Origin: Desulfobacterales bacterium
Lineage (GTDB): Bacteria > Desulfobacterota > DSM-4660 > Desulfatiglandales > Desulfatiglandaceae
DNA length: 40,902 nt
Reading direction: 5' to 3'
Assembly: GCA_027027005.1 (NCBI GenBank)
Contig: JALVMN010000120.1
Location: 1 to 40,902, forward strand
The notes below the pieces were generated by a model, which saw only the letters and a program-made list of their open reading frames with translations, ran no database searches and had not been told where the DNA came from. The position numbers and the translations under genes are program-made. Positions 31,805 to 40,459 of this stretch are shown here, in pieces. The first letter of the stretch is position 1. Every line of letters begins with the position of its first letter.

Positions 31805-33475
31805 TCATGCCACCACATGGACCAGGGACTCTCCCCCAGACAAATCCTCAGCCCTTTGGACCTCCAATGATGCTTGGTTTTTGCCCTTCCCAGAGGCCCG
31901 CTTTGCCCTGGCCCAGAGATGTCCTTCCCCGTCTTTTACACCTTTGTCACCCAAGCCAACCCTCACCTGAAAGTTCTCCACCACTAATCCCAGATCTGAA
32001 AGTTGCTGCCTCAGTTGATTGATGTTCCCCTCTATGAGCTCCTTGACCCAGGCATGCTCTGCACCAAGCCTGGCATGAAGGACACCGTCTTTGACCTCCA
32101 CCCTTATCTCCAATCTCCCAAGCTCTGGGGGATGGAGGTTTATGGTGGCCTTTTGCTCTCCCCCCCTTACCATGAGCCTTAACCGCTCCATTATCTTGGT
32201 GATGGTCTCATGGTGTGTGATGGGCCCCAGATAAGCAGACTGAGTTGCAGGCGCTTCAATCCTGCTGTCAAGGGAGGACAACAAGACGCCACCGGGGTGG
32301 CAATCTCTGCTGGCTTCAATAAGTGCGCCAATTTTCTTCAAAATTATCCTAGCCCCGTTGTTCCCCTCCGCTGGCTTACCCATATCAGCTTCTTTTGAGG
32401 TGCCGAGGTTCTTCGATAAGAGCTCAGCCACGCTATTGCCCTTTAATACTTGTTCTCCGCTTGAATCCTTGACTCGTAAGTCACCTGGATTGAACTTTGA
32501 TACTACTCCATCCTTCTCAACCAAGCTGTTTCTTCCGAATGCCTTTGGAGGATGCCTTACTCCCTTCATCTTCTTTTCTGCAATGCCCTCGAGCTCTTTC
32601 AAGAGGGCTTCCAGTATCCTTTCACCCTCGGGGCTGGGGCTCACGGTTTTTGCGTTTTTCAGTTCCGCAATGGATAGCTTCTCCAGGATGGCCTTGACCT
32701 CTTCGGGCCTAAATCCCTGCTCCCTTAAGGCAGTGGCAAGCCTTAATTTGACCGCTTCGGGTGCCTGACCCCCCTTTAATGCTTGGGCCATGAGATCTCC
32801 TACGCCTTGATCCCTCAAAACGGTTTCAAGGCCCCGCTGCCTTGTATCCACCCCAAGGCGGCCAATCCACTCGGTAAATCCTTCCTTGCCAAGACCTGAC
32901 AGAAATGATTGGAGCCTTTCTTGCAGCTTATCCACACTGATACCCTCTGGGCTTTTTGTCCCCTGGAGGATCTTGTCCACATCTTCGGCCTTGAGACCCA
33001 GGCGAAACAGCAATTTTCCCATCTCAGGGATTTCATGAAAGGGAATGCTCTTTTTGTCCTCTTGGGAACCCGTATCCCACAGCCCGGCCTCCCTTGCCAG
33101 CCTCAGCAGTTTATCAAGCCTTACCAGACCGTTTCTGTCGGATGCCCTGGCTATCAGGTCCTTTGCAGTGTCTGAAGAAGCCCTGAAGCCAGAAAGGGCA
33201 AGGATAAAGCGAAGCGCGAATCCCTCACCCACCTCCAAAGGACCCAGCAATCTGGAGGCCTCTTCCATTATCTTTTCAAGGCTCTCTCCTTCGATCTTAT
33301 TTTCCCTCAATCCCGCTCCAGGTCGTGTCCCGGCCTTGATAGCACCTTGCGCTCGAACCCTTTTTAGCAGCTTTCCAAAAATTCCTTTCCCCACATTGAG
33401 ATTTCCCCTTTTAGTAGGGACAATCCCTGGTCCATCTAGGTCTTTGAAGAGATTCAACAATGGTAGCTGTTTCAT
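31805..33475 (-). CDS. fliK: Flagellar hook-length control protein FliK
   Basis: A 556-residue FliK, the secreted ruler that triggers the FlhB switch when the hook is complete. The long N-terminal and middle region (1-430) is low in recognisable motifs. It contains weak helical repeats of the type FLSGLGKEGFTEWIGRLG. The C-terminal domain (about 440-520) is clear: HPPELGRLEIRVEVKDGVLH, then EGNINQLRQQLSDLGLVVE. A Gly/Lys/Ser-rich tail ends the protein. AGAGG precedes the ATG. It is first behind its own sigma-54 promoter, upstream of flgD and flgE. Confidence 0.93.
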   Translation of the reverse strand: MKQLPLLNLFKDLDGPGIVPTKRGNLNVGKGIFGKLLKRVRAQGAIKAGTRPGAGLRENKIEGESLEKIMEEASRLLGPLEVGEGFALRFILALSGFRASSDTAKDLIARASDRNGLVRLDKLLRLAREAGLWDTGSQEDKKSIPFHEIPEMGKLLFRLGLKAEDVDKILQGTKSPEGISVDKLQERLQSFLSGLGKEGFTEWIGRLGVDTRQRGLETVLRDQGVGDLMAQALKGGQAPEAVKLRLATALREQGFRPEEVKAILEKLSIAELKNAKTVSPSPEGERILEALLKELEGIAEKKMKGVRHPPKAFGRNSLVEKDGVVSKFNPGDLRVKDSSGEQVLKGNSVAELLSKNLGTSKEADMGKPAEGNNGARIILKKIGALIEASRDCHPGGVLLSSLDSRIEAPATQSAYLGPITHHETITKIMERLRLMVRGGEQKATINLHPPELGRLEIRVEVKDGVLHARLGAEHAWVKELIEGNINQLRQQLSDLGLVVENFQVRVGLGDKGVKDGEGHLWARAKRASGKGKNQASLEVQRAEDLSGGESLVHVVA

Positions 33476-33520
33476 ACCGAGCCTCTGTTTGGGTTTTATC
33501 TGTTTGACTTAGCCTTTCAG

Positions 33521-33536
33521 CAAGGGGTGTGCCATA
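33521..33536 (-). promoter_or_regulatory. Consensus sigma-54 promoter for fliK-flgD-flgE
   Basis: The minus strand reads TGGCACACCCCTTGCT, a perfect match to TGGCAC-N5-TTGCW. The predicted start near 33510 leaves about 35 nt to the fliK ATG. An A/T-rich stretch (33544-33590) lies directly upstream, as is common where a bending protein helps sigma-54 activation. Confidence 0.85.
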
Positions 33537-33612
33537 GGAGGAAGCAATTATTTTGTTAATTATTTCAATCAAATATAAAAACCTTCAGGGATTTTGGGCC
33601 TGGCAGAAAAGG

Positions 33613-33643
33613 AAAAAAAGGCCGCCACAATAGTCTCTGGCAG
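33613..33643 (-). terminator. Intrinsic terminator of the flgB-motE unit
   Basis: In minus-strand RNA CUGCCA-10 nt-UGGCGG forms six pairs (one U-G) and is followed by CC and seven Us. It lies about 350 nt after the motE stop and about 75 bp upstream of the fliK promoter, so it would insulate the two units. Confidence 0.5.
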
Positions 33644-33987
33644 GAAAAACTTTCCCACGCTGCGCTTTTTTTGAAGCTTTGAATTGAGGGGATATGGGGA
33701 GTCATGCCTGTCCGCAATCGGTTTTTGGACAGTAGGCAGGGGAACGGGATGTTCCAGGAGCGGCGTGTTTTGGACCTGTAGCCAGGAAGGTGAAGGGGCC
33801 AAAACCCGCAGTGAGCGGAGCCACGGAGGGCGAAGCGAGCGTAGCGAGGGGAATGTGCCGTTTCCCTGCCAGGGAAGTCTCAAATTGAAAACATGATTTT
33901 CCGAATTATCATGCTAAGCCGGGAATCTATTAGGCCAACTTGTTAGGTTCAATTCTATTTTGGAGCGCAGCGAGGGGAGTAAGGGGG
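33644..33987. repeat. Long gene-free spacer with GAGCGnAGCGAGGGG copies and hairpins
   Basis: No gene is visible. GAGCGTAGCGAGGGGAATG (from about 33838) and GAGCGCAGCGAGGGGAGTA (from about 33963) are near-identical 19-mers. The first is embedded in a run of AGCG(A/G)AG-type words (33813-33850), and the second ends just before the motE stop. Hairpins: CTGTCC-13 nt-GGACAG (33708-33732), GGAAC-gggat-GTTCC (33741-33755) and TTCCCT-gcc-AGGGAA (33862-33876). The region could be a processed 3' UTR, a dispersed repeat or a small RNA locus. Confidence 0.4.
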
Positions 33988-34539
33988 TTAACGTGTGCGG
34001 CTGAGGGCCTCGCTGATCTTTGCCCCCTTTACAGGGTCCATCATGGCCAAAATCTTGCCGGCAGACTTGCCCTTCATGTTCCTCATAATCTTTACCACGG
34101 TCTCAAGCCTGAGCTTGTCCATTATGGCGGCTGCCTTGGCAGGATCCATCGCGCTGTAAAGAGACACCAGGTGGGCCATTTTTGCGTCCTTGAGCGCCCT
34201 TTCCCTTTCGGCCAATTTCTTGGCATATGCAGCAAGCTTTGTTTGGAGTTCGGTGAGCTCTGCCATTCTAGCCTCCACCTCTTCCTGCAGGGGTTTGAGC
34301 CGTGCTTCCATCTTGGCAAGCTCCTCTTCCTTCTTCCGTAACGCCTCCTCGCGCTCTTTCAGCTTTTTCATCAAATCGGCGGGGGCCTTCCCCTCTATAG
34401 AGGCCTTTTTTTTCTCCTCTGCAAGGGCCTCCATACCAAAGTACGAACCCCTCAGATACAGGATTCCCATTCCTATCTTTATCAACGCAAGGATAAAGAA
34501 GAGGGCCAAGAAGATATGGGCAACTGCCTTTCTCCTCAC
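33988..34539 (-). CDS. motE: MotE-like flagellar protein (MgtE-N-like C-terminus)
   Basis: A 183-residue protein with an N-terminal membrane helix (AHIFLALFFILALIKIGMGI). A long Lys/Glu coiled coil follows (about 40-120). The C-terminal MgtE-N-like helical domain has LVSLYSAMDPAKAAAIMDKL and MKGKSAGKILAMMDPVKGA. Such proteins are annotated as MotE in proteobacteria (a chaperone of a periplasmic motility protein) and as YlxF in Firmicutes; the exact role here is unknown. The start is GTG overlapping the fliJ stop (GTGA), 5-6 nt after AGGGAG. Last gene of the flgB unit. Confidence 0.85.
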   Translation of the reverse strand: MRRKAVAHIFLALFFILALIKIGMGILYLRGSYFGMEALAEEKKKASIEGKAPADLMKKLKEREEALRKKEEELAKMEARLKPLQEEVEARMAELTELQTKLAAYAKKLAERERALKDAKMAHLVSLYSAMDPAKAAAIMDKLRLETVVKIMRNMKGKSAGKILAMMDPVKGAKISEALSRTR

Positions 34540-34979
34540 AGAAACTCCCTCCCATATCTCATGATGCTGAGTTCACTGAGCTCCTTTTGCTCCTGGCGCG
34601 CTTGGTCCATGAGCCACTTGACTTTTTCCCTTTCCTTGAGGGATTCAAGGACCTTTAGTTCCTTGTGCCTCTCCAAGAGAAGGGCCCTTTTTTCCTCTGC
34701 CTCGGCCTCGTATCCAGCCTTTTTTTGGATCTGTTCTGCCACCTCTTGGTCAAGTGCCACCAGAAATTCTCCATAGTTTTGTATCTGCCTGCCATCCACA
34801 CCCCTTTTCATCAACTCACCTAGGGTCCTGGCGGTGTGGTGATAGAGTTGGTTGAGCTCTTTTATGGTTGCCTCCACCTCATTTATCCTCTTTAGGCATT
34901 GGGAAAGCTCTAGCTCCGCCATCTCCTTTCTGTGGCGCCTGTAGGATAATAATGCCTCGTATCTGAACCTGAAGGCCAT
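34536..34979 (-). CDS. fliJ: Flagellar export chaperone/stalk protein FliJ
   Basis: A 147-residue, wholly helical coiled-coil protein that fits into the FliI hexamer and links it to FlhA. The family start FRFRYEALLSYRRHRKEMAE sets the ATG at 34979; the 11 extra residues in the track ORF precede it and lie next to the fliI stop. Length is typical. It overlaps motE by 4 nt and follows fliI. Confidence 0.9.
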   Translation of the reverse strand: MAFRFRYEALLSYRRHRKEMAELELSQCLKRINEVEATIKELNQLYHHTARTLGELMKRGVDGRQIQNYGEFLVALDQEVAEQIQKKAGYEAEAEEKRALLLERHKELKVLESLKEREKVKWLMDQARQEQKELSELSIMRYGREFL

Positions 34980-35002
34980 CAGATCGCCCCGTCTCAGGCC
35001 AC

Positions 35003-36325
35003 CTAGCTGCATCTTGACAGCAGGGTGGCCAACCTACTGAAACCTTCCTCAAGGCCTGCTCGCGTGTTCATGTCTTGCTTCAAAAATTGGTTTAGATCTT
35101 CTATCATCTCCACGGCCAGATCTGCCTTTTTGTTGTTTCCCCGCTGGTATGCCCCCAGGTTCACCAGGTCCTCAATCTTGGCATAGTCCGACAACATCTC
35201 CCTGAACTTGTGGGAGAGGCGCAGGGATTCCTTGTCAAGCACCTCCACCATCAGCCTGCTCACGCTGGAGAGCACATCGATTGCAGGGTAATGCCCTCTC
35301 GAGGCCAAGTTCCTGTCAAGCACAATGTGCCCGTCCACTATGGAACGAACCGCATCTGCCACAGGCTCGTTCATGTCATCCCCTTCCACCAGCACGGTGT
35401 AAAGACCAGTAATGGACCCACTGGTCCCATTGGTTCCTGCCCGCTCCAGCAATCTGGGAAGGTGGGCAAAGGTGCTGGGTGGATAGGCCTTGGTGCTCGG
35501 TGGCTCCCCTGAGGCTAGGCCCACCTCACGGGCTGCCATGGCAAACCTGGTTATGGAATCCATCATCAACAGGACATCTTTCCCCTGATCCCTGAAAAAC
35601 TCTGCCACTGCCGTGGCAAGGTAGGCACCCCGCATCCTGATGAGAGGTGAGGTGTCCGATGTGGCAGCGATCACCACAGATCTTCTGAGTCCTTCTTGGC
35701 CCAGATCTCGCTCTATGAACTCCTTTACCTCCCTTCCCCTCTCCCCGATCAGGGCGATAACATTTACATCTGCCTTGGTGAACCTTGCCATCATGCCGAG
35801 CAGGACACTTTTCCCCACCCCTGAGCCTGCCATTATGGCGGCCCTCTGCCCCTTGCCCAGGGTGATGAGGCTATTGATGGCGCGGATCCCCACATCCAAC
35901 GGCTCGGTAATGCGGGCCCTCTCCAGTGGGTTAAGGGGCGCTGCGTAGAGGGGCATCATCGTAGAAGGGTCGATGCTAGGACCCCCGTCAATGGGCTCTC
36001 CCAGCCCGTCAAGGATTCTACCCAGCATACGAGGGCTTGCCGGCACCATGGCATGATAACGCCTTGCAACGATCCTGCTTCCTGGCTCAATGCCATTACA
36101 ATTGCAAAGGGGCATTAGCAAAAGGCTCTTGGCCCTGAACCCCACCACCTCTGCCAAAATGGGCTCCCTTCCCCTGGGCGGATAGATCTCGCATGTGCCC
36201 CCTACCGGCATGGAAGGGCCGTTGCTCTCTATCACGGTACCTACAACCTTGGTCACATGGCCTTCCTGGACGATGGGCTCAATCTCCCTTAGTTCCCTGA
36301 AGTATTTTTCAAGACTGAGCTGCAT
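35003..36325 (-). CDS. fliI: Flagellar export ATPase FliI
   Basis: A 440-residue ATPase related to F1-beta. The Walker A AGSGVGKS lies near 166-173. Further motifs are VNVIALIGERGREVKEFIER, the Walker B LLMMDSITRFAMAAREV and GEPPSTKAYPPSTFAHLPRL. The start is ATG 36325 or 36328, just after TGGAGG and within the last bases of fliH; the track start (36352) adds nine residues with no family match. Confidence 0.97.
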   Translation of the reverse strand: MQLSLEKYFRELREIEPIVQEGHVTKVVGTVIESNGPSMPVGGTCEIYPPRGREPILAEVVGFRAKSLLLMPLCNCNGIEPGSRIVARRYHAMVPASPRMLGRILDGLGEPIDGGPSIDPSTMMPLYAAPLNPLERARITEPLDVGIRAINSLITLGKGQRAAIMAGSGVGKSVLLGMMARFTKADVNVIALIGERGREVKEFIERDLGQEGLRRSVVIAATSDTSPLIRMRGAYLATAVAEFFRDQGKDVLLMMDSITRFAMAAREVGLASGEPPSTKAYPPSTFAHLPRLLERAGTNGTSGSITGLYTVLVEGDDMNEPVADAVRSIVDGHIVLDRNLASRGHYPAIDVLSSVSRLMVEVLDKESLRLSHKFREMLSDYAKIEDLVNLGAYQRGNNKKADLAVEMIEDLNQFLKQDMNTRAGLEEGFSRLATLLSRCS

Positions 36326-37022
36326 CATCCTCCATCCCCAAGAATTTGTCATCCAGGAGTCGGCTCAACTCTTTAAGCTGCTCTTCTATACCTGCGTTTA
36401 TCCGCCCAAAGCCTGTCTCAAGGAGGCATCCTCCTCGCTCCACGGTCTCATCCTCCACCAGCTCTATACCCTCCACCTTGTGCTCTGTGGCAACCTGGGC
36501 CACCCTCTCGGACATGAACTCCATGTCTTGAGGGTTTATCAGGATCCTCACCCTGGATTTTTCTGTGAGAAATTCAAGAGCAGCCCTCACGCTGTTTACC
36601 ACCACCTCCGGATTCAACATGAGTTCCTGGCGGACTATTTTTTTGGCAATCTCCATGCTCAGTTTTACGATCTCTGACTCGGCCTCCTTGTAAATTTGCG
36701 CCTTCAGTCCGCCGATTTCGCGCCCCAGTTTTTGAACCTCCAGGATGGCTTCCTGGAGCTTTTTTTCCCCAAGGGCCATTCCATCCCTCTGCCCCTGCTC
36801 GAATCCCTTTTGATAGGCCTCCCGCTCGAGTCTTGCCATCCTCTCCTTTGGGGTTTCCTTCTTATGCCCATCAGGTCCGTTCGGATTGGCACCGCCCTTC
36901 TCGCGTGCTTTTTTCCTCAAGGGAGATACAGGCCCCGCCTTTATCTCCTGGGCCTTGAAGTCTTCCACTTTGACCTTTGTTGCTGCCGGTGACTTTATGA
37001 TATTAGACAACCAGGTCGTCAC
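36309..37022 (-). CDS. fliH: Flagellar export regulator FliH
   Basis: A 237-residue FliH, which binds FliI and the C ring. A basic, flexible N-terminal third leads to the helical motif AYQKGFEQGQRDGMALGEKK with GxxxG-like spacing. The C-terminal V/A-ATPase-stalk-like domain holds ILINPQDMEFM and RGGCLLETGFGRINAGIEEQ. The start is GTG at 37022, 20 nt inside fliG and behind GGGAGG. It overlaps fliI. Confidence 0.95.
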   Translation of the reverse strand: MTTWLSNIIKSPAATKVKVEDFKAQEIKAGPVSPLRKKAREKGGANPNGPDGHKKETPKERMARLEREAYQKGFEQGQRDGMALGEKKLQEAILEVQKLGREIGGLKAQIYKEAESEIVKLSMEIAKKIVRQELMLNPEVVVNSVRAALEFLTEKSRVRILINPQDMEFMSERVAQVATEHKVEGIELVEDETVERGGCLLETGFGRINAGIEEQLKELSRLLDDKFLGMEDDAAQS

Positions 37023-38013
37023 CTCCTTTTCCTCCCAGGACTATCTTTCCTTCCTCTTCGAGCCGCCTGGCAGTCTTGATGATACTCCTCTGGGCCTGCT
37101 CCACTTCCTTGACCTTAACGGGCCCCATCACCTCCATATCCTCCTTGAGCATCTCTGCAGCCCTCTTGCTGAGATTTCCGAATATCTTTTCCTTCAAGTC
37201 TTCTGATGCGGTCTTGAGGGCAAGGAGCAACTCGTCATTGCTGATTTCCTTGAGAAGCGCCCTTATGGAGCGATCGTCCAGATGGACGAGGTCTTCGAAT
37301 ATGAACATGGACTGGCGGATCTCGTCGGCCAACTCTTCATGGTCTTCTTCAATCTTTTCCAGGATCACTTTTTCCACCGTCCTGTCCACCTGATTGAGGA
37401 TCTCGGCAGCCACTTCCACCCCACCCATCTTGTGGGGACCGCCACCGCCTACATCTTCCACCTGGCTTTCCAGAACCGACTGAATCTCATCAATTATCTC
37501 ATCAGGCACCCTGTCGAGCTTGGCGATCCTCACCACCACCTCGCTCTGGATGTCTTCTGGGAGGAGCTTAATCACCTCTGCTGCCACTTGAAAGTTGAGG
37601 TTGGAAAGTATCAAGGCTATGGTCTGGGGATGCTCGTCAGCGATCAGATTTATGATCACATCGGGGCTCAGGGTCTTGAGTTTTTCAAAATAGCCACCTT
37701 CCCTTTCCCCCTTGATATCGCCCAGCAGCACGTTTGCCTTTTTTGAATTAAATGCCTTGGCTACTGTCTTTTTGAAAAAGGACTGACCGCTTCCCCCGAC
37801 AATAACACTACCCTTCAAAGTTCCCACGAATTCGTCTATGACCTTGGAAACCGTTACCGGGTCAACATTCCTCACATTGGCCATTTGCTCGCCGATCACC
37901 TTTATTTCTTCTTCGTCCAGGTGCTTGAACACATCGGCCGTAAATTCCTCACCCATCACCATCAAGAAGATGGCTGCCTTGAGCGCGCCGTTTATCCTTA
38001 CCTCGTTTTCCAA
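37003..38013 (-). CDS. fliG: Flagellar motor switch protein FliG, TTG start
   Basis: A 336-residue FliG, which links the MS ring to the C ring and receives torque from the stator. Family segments are ALKAAIFLMVMGEEFTADVF, the middle-domain EHPQTIALILSNLNFQVAAE and the C-terminal LVHLDDRSIRALLKEISNDE with charged torque residues, then ISKRAAEMLKED-type LSKRAAEMLKEDMEVMGPV. The start is TTG at 38013, with GAGGG 9 nt upstream inside the fliF end. The N-terminus then has the expected short lead before the conserved KAA. Confidence 0.97.
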   Translation of the reverse strand: MENEVRINGALKAAIFLMVMGEEFTADVFKHLDEEEIKVIGEQMANVRNVDPVTVSKVIDEFVGTLKGSVIVGGSGQSFFKKTVAKAFNSKKANVLLGDIKGEREGGYFEKLKTLSPDVIINLIADEHPQTIALILSNLNFQVAAEVIKLLPEDIQSEVVVRIAKLDRVPDEIIDEIQSVLESQVEDVGGGGPHKMGGVEVAAEILNQVDRTVEKVILEKIEEDHEELADEIRQSMFIFEDLVHLDDRSIRALLKEISNDELLLALKTASEDLKEKIFGNLSKRAAEMLKEDMEVMGPVKVKEVEQAQRSIIKTARRLEEEGKIVLGGKGGDDLVV

Positions 38014-38014
38014 A

Positions 38015-39604
38015 TCAGCTACCCTCTCTCACCCACGCCCTGATCACTTCAGCTATCTTTTCCGGGTCGCTTTTGGTGATGTCCAGGATCTCTTCTTTAC
38101 TCAGTTGTCCGGAGCCCCCTCCGGGTGAGCCGGCGGCCAGTTGCGGCACTGCTTCACCTTGGGGCAGGGCGGCAGGTCCGGCAAATTCCCTGGCCTCGTT
38201 AAGCCATTTTTTGAACGGTTTGATTACAAACAAAAAGAGGAGGGCAATGAGTATTAGATTAAAGAGGGGTTTTGCAGCCTTTTTCAAATAGTTCATCCAC
38301 ACAGGCTCTTCTTCAGCCATTGGCTCAGACTTCTGAATGGCGAACGGGATATTTGAGATGGTGAGCTGGTCCCCCCTGTTTTCATCGAAGCCCATGGCCT
38401 TTTTTACTATGTCCTCAAAGGTCTTCATCTCCCGCCTACTTCTAGGCACAAATGTCTTCACCTCATTGCCTGCCTCATCCTTTTCCACTTTGTAGGGACC
38501 ATCTATCACCACCGCCACCGATAGCCTCTTGATTTCTCCAGCCCCACTTATGACCTGCTTGTTTACACGACTGATCTCATAGTTGATCACCGCATCTTCT
38601 TTTTCAAAATTCTGGGAGGCCCCTCCACCTCCCCCACCCGTCTGATAGACCTCGAACTTCAGATCAGGGGATCCGCTCGGGATGGCCTTGGCGCCTGTGG
38701 CCTTCTCCTTGCTGCGCTGCTCACTCCTTACAACCGCACTGTCCGGATCAAAGCTCTCTTCTGTGACCGTCACCTCCTTGAAGTCCACATCTGCAGAGAC
38801 CTTGGCAACCACCATGTTTCTGCCGACCACCGGCTCCAGCATGGAGCGGATCCTGTGTTCCAGGGTTTGCTCCAGCTTTCGTTTGTACTCAAACTGGCTC
38901 TGGGTCATGGAGCCTAGCTCGTCTTCCTGCTCACCTCCGGCAAGAAGCCCTCCTTCCATGTCAACCACTGTAATGTTTTCAGGCTTGAGGCCCTTTACGG
39001 CGCAGGCCACCAGGTTGACGATCCCCTGAAGCTGCCTTCGATCCAGTTTTCTGCCGGGGTGGAGCTTCAACACCACAGATGCGCTGGCCTCCTGGGAGGG
39101 CTCCACGAACAAGCTTTCCTCTGCGGTTACGATATGCACCCTGGCCTGGGCCACTGCATCAAAGCCCATTATGGTCCTTGCCAACTCTCCCTGAAGGGCC
39201 TGCTGGTACTTTAGTTTTTGGACGAATTCAGTGGTTCCAAAGGGCATGTTGTCAAACACCTCAAAGCCCACGTTGCGGCCCTGGGGAAGCCCCAGACTTG
39301 CAAGCTCCAGCCTGAGTTCATATACATTTTCACTTGGCACCAGGATGGCACTGCCCCCATCTTTCAGCACAAAGGGAACCTTCTTTTCCCTTAGTTTTTC
39401 CATGATCCTGCCGGCATCAGAACTATCTAGATTGGCAAAGAGAACCTGATAGTCAGGACGGTTGGTCCACAGGAAAAGGGCTGTGAAACCTGCAATTATC
39501 ATGAGCAGAATTACGGCAAGGGATATCTTTTTGCCCAGGGGTATTGCCTGGAAAGCCCTCAGAAACGGGCTGGTATTGGTGGTCCTGGTTTCATCTTCGG
39601 CCAT
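38015..39604 (-). CDS. fliF: Flagellar MS-ring protein FliF
   Basis: A 529-residue MS-ring protein with membrane helices near the start (ISLAVILLMIIAGFTALFLW) and near residue 440 (LFNLILIALLFLFVIKPFKK). Periplasmic ring-building motifs include YQVLFANLDSSDAGRIMEKL and YQQALQGELARTIMGFDAV. A Gly-run loop (GGGGGG) precedes EKEDAVINYEISRVNKQV. The C-terminal tail ends with SDPEKIAEVIRAWVRE, the FliG-binding segment. The start is 39604, after AGAGGA. Confidence 0.96.
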   Translation of the reverse strand: MAEDETRTTNTSPFLRAFQAIPLGKKISLAVILLMIIAGFTALFLWTNRPDYQVLFANLDSSDAGRIMEKLREKKVPFVLKDGGSAILVPSENVYELRLELASLGLPQGRNVGFEVFDNMPFGTTEFVQKLKYQQALQGELARTIMGFDAVAQARVHIVTAEESLFVEPSQEASASVVLKLHPGRKLDRRQLQGIVNLVACAVKGLKPENITVVDMEGGLLAGGEQEDELGSMTQSQFEYKRKLEQTLEHRIRSMLEPVVGRNMVVAKVSADVDFKEVTVTEESFDPDSAVVRSEQRSKEKATGAKAIPSGSPDLKFEVYQTGGGGGGASQNFEKEDAVINYEISRVNKQVISGAGEIKRLSVAVVIDGPYKVEKDEAGNEVKTFVPRSRREMKTFEDIVKKAMGFDENRGDQLTISNIPFAIQKSEPMAEEEPVWMNYLKKAAKPLFNLILIALLFLFVIKPFKKWLNEAREFAGPAALPQGEAVPQLAAGSPGGGSGQLSKEEILDITKSDPEKIAEVIRAWVREGS

Positions 39605-39691
39605 GTGCTTTCCTCTCATCTACAATATTTGAGGCTGTGGCTTATCCGCACCCTCTGTCCTGAACTGTCGAGCCATTTTCACGGCATGAGA

Positions 39692-39988
39692 TCAGATCTG
39701 CATCCTCATGATCTCTTGGTAGGCCTCCACCAACTTGTTGCGGATTTTGAGCAAAAGCCTCAAAGAGATGTCCGCCTTTGCCGCCTCCACCATCACCTCG
39801 TGGAGGTCTCCTTTCCTCTCAACTGCAAAGGCCACCGCCTTTTGGTCGGCCTCTTTAAGCTGCCCGTCCACCTTGGCCACAAAATCCTGGAGCAGCTTGC
39901 CGAATCCTTCCTGGGGCTGCCTTTTTTCCACCCCTGAGCGAGGCACCCGCCGGGCCAAGGCGGCAGGGATGTTCGATATCTTATTCAT
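39692..39988 (-). CDS. fliE: MS ring-rod adapter FliE
   Basis: A 98-residue FliE, the first export substrate, which joins the rod to the MS ring. It has FGKLLQDFVAKVDGQLKEAD and the conserved C-terminal VEAAKADISLRLLLKIRNKL, ending YQEIMRMQI. ATG 39988 follows GGGAGGAG with 9 nt spacing; the track start one codon earlier is GTG. It lies between flgC and fliF in the usual order. Confidence 0.95.
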   Translation of the reverse strand: MNKISNIPAALARRVPRSGVEKRQPQEGFGKLLQDFVAKVDGQLKEADQKAVAFAVERKGDLHEVMVEAAKADISLRLLLKIRNKLVEAYQEIMRMQI

Positions 39989-40014
39989 CACTCACCACTC
40001 CTCCCAGTCTGGAT

Positions 40015-40455
40015 CTAGCGGCCCAATTCCAAGGCCTTCAGCGCCATTTCTTTGGCAGTCTTTATGGCAGCGGCGTTTGCCTCATATCCCCGGTTAGCAT
40101 TTAGCATCTGAACCATCTCCTGGACCAGATTCACATTGGGAAGTGATACATAGCCGTCCTTGTCGGCATCAGGGTGAGAAGGGTCGAATATCTTTTTAAA
40201 AGGCCCTTTTACAGGCATAACCCCTATTACCCTTACTCCATATACCTGCCGGCCCTTGAGAGAGGCCTTTAGCTCTTCTTGGAAAGAGGCCGATACAGGG
40301 GCTGATTGAAAAATCACGGTCTTGCGCCGGTAAGGCCCGCCTTGGGCAGTTCTCGTGGTATTGGCATTTGCAAGGTTCATGGATATGACATTCAGCCTTG
40401 CCCTCTGGGCCGTCATGCCTGTGGAGGCAATGTCAATGGCACTCAAAATATCCAT
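40015..40455 (-). CDS. flgC: Flagellar proximal rod protein FlgC
   Basis: A 146-residue FlgC. The N-terminus SAIDIASTGMTAQRARLNVI followed by SMNLANANTTRTAQGGPYRR and the C-terminus VSLPNVNLVQEMVQMLNANR are diagnostic. It follows flgB by 4 bp. Confidence 0.97.
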   Translation of the reverse strand: MDILSAIDIASTGMTAQRARLNVISMNLANANTTRTAQGGPYRRKTVIFQSAPVSASFQEELKASLKGRQVYGVRVIGVMPVKGPFKKIFDPSHPDADKDGYVSLPNVNLVQEMVQMLNANRGYEANAAAIKTAKEMALKALELGR

Positions 40456-40459
40456 ATCC

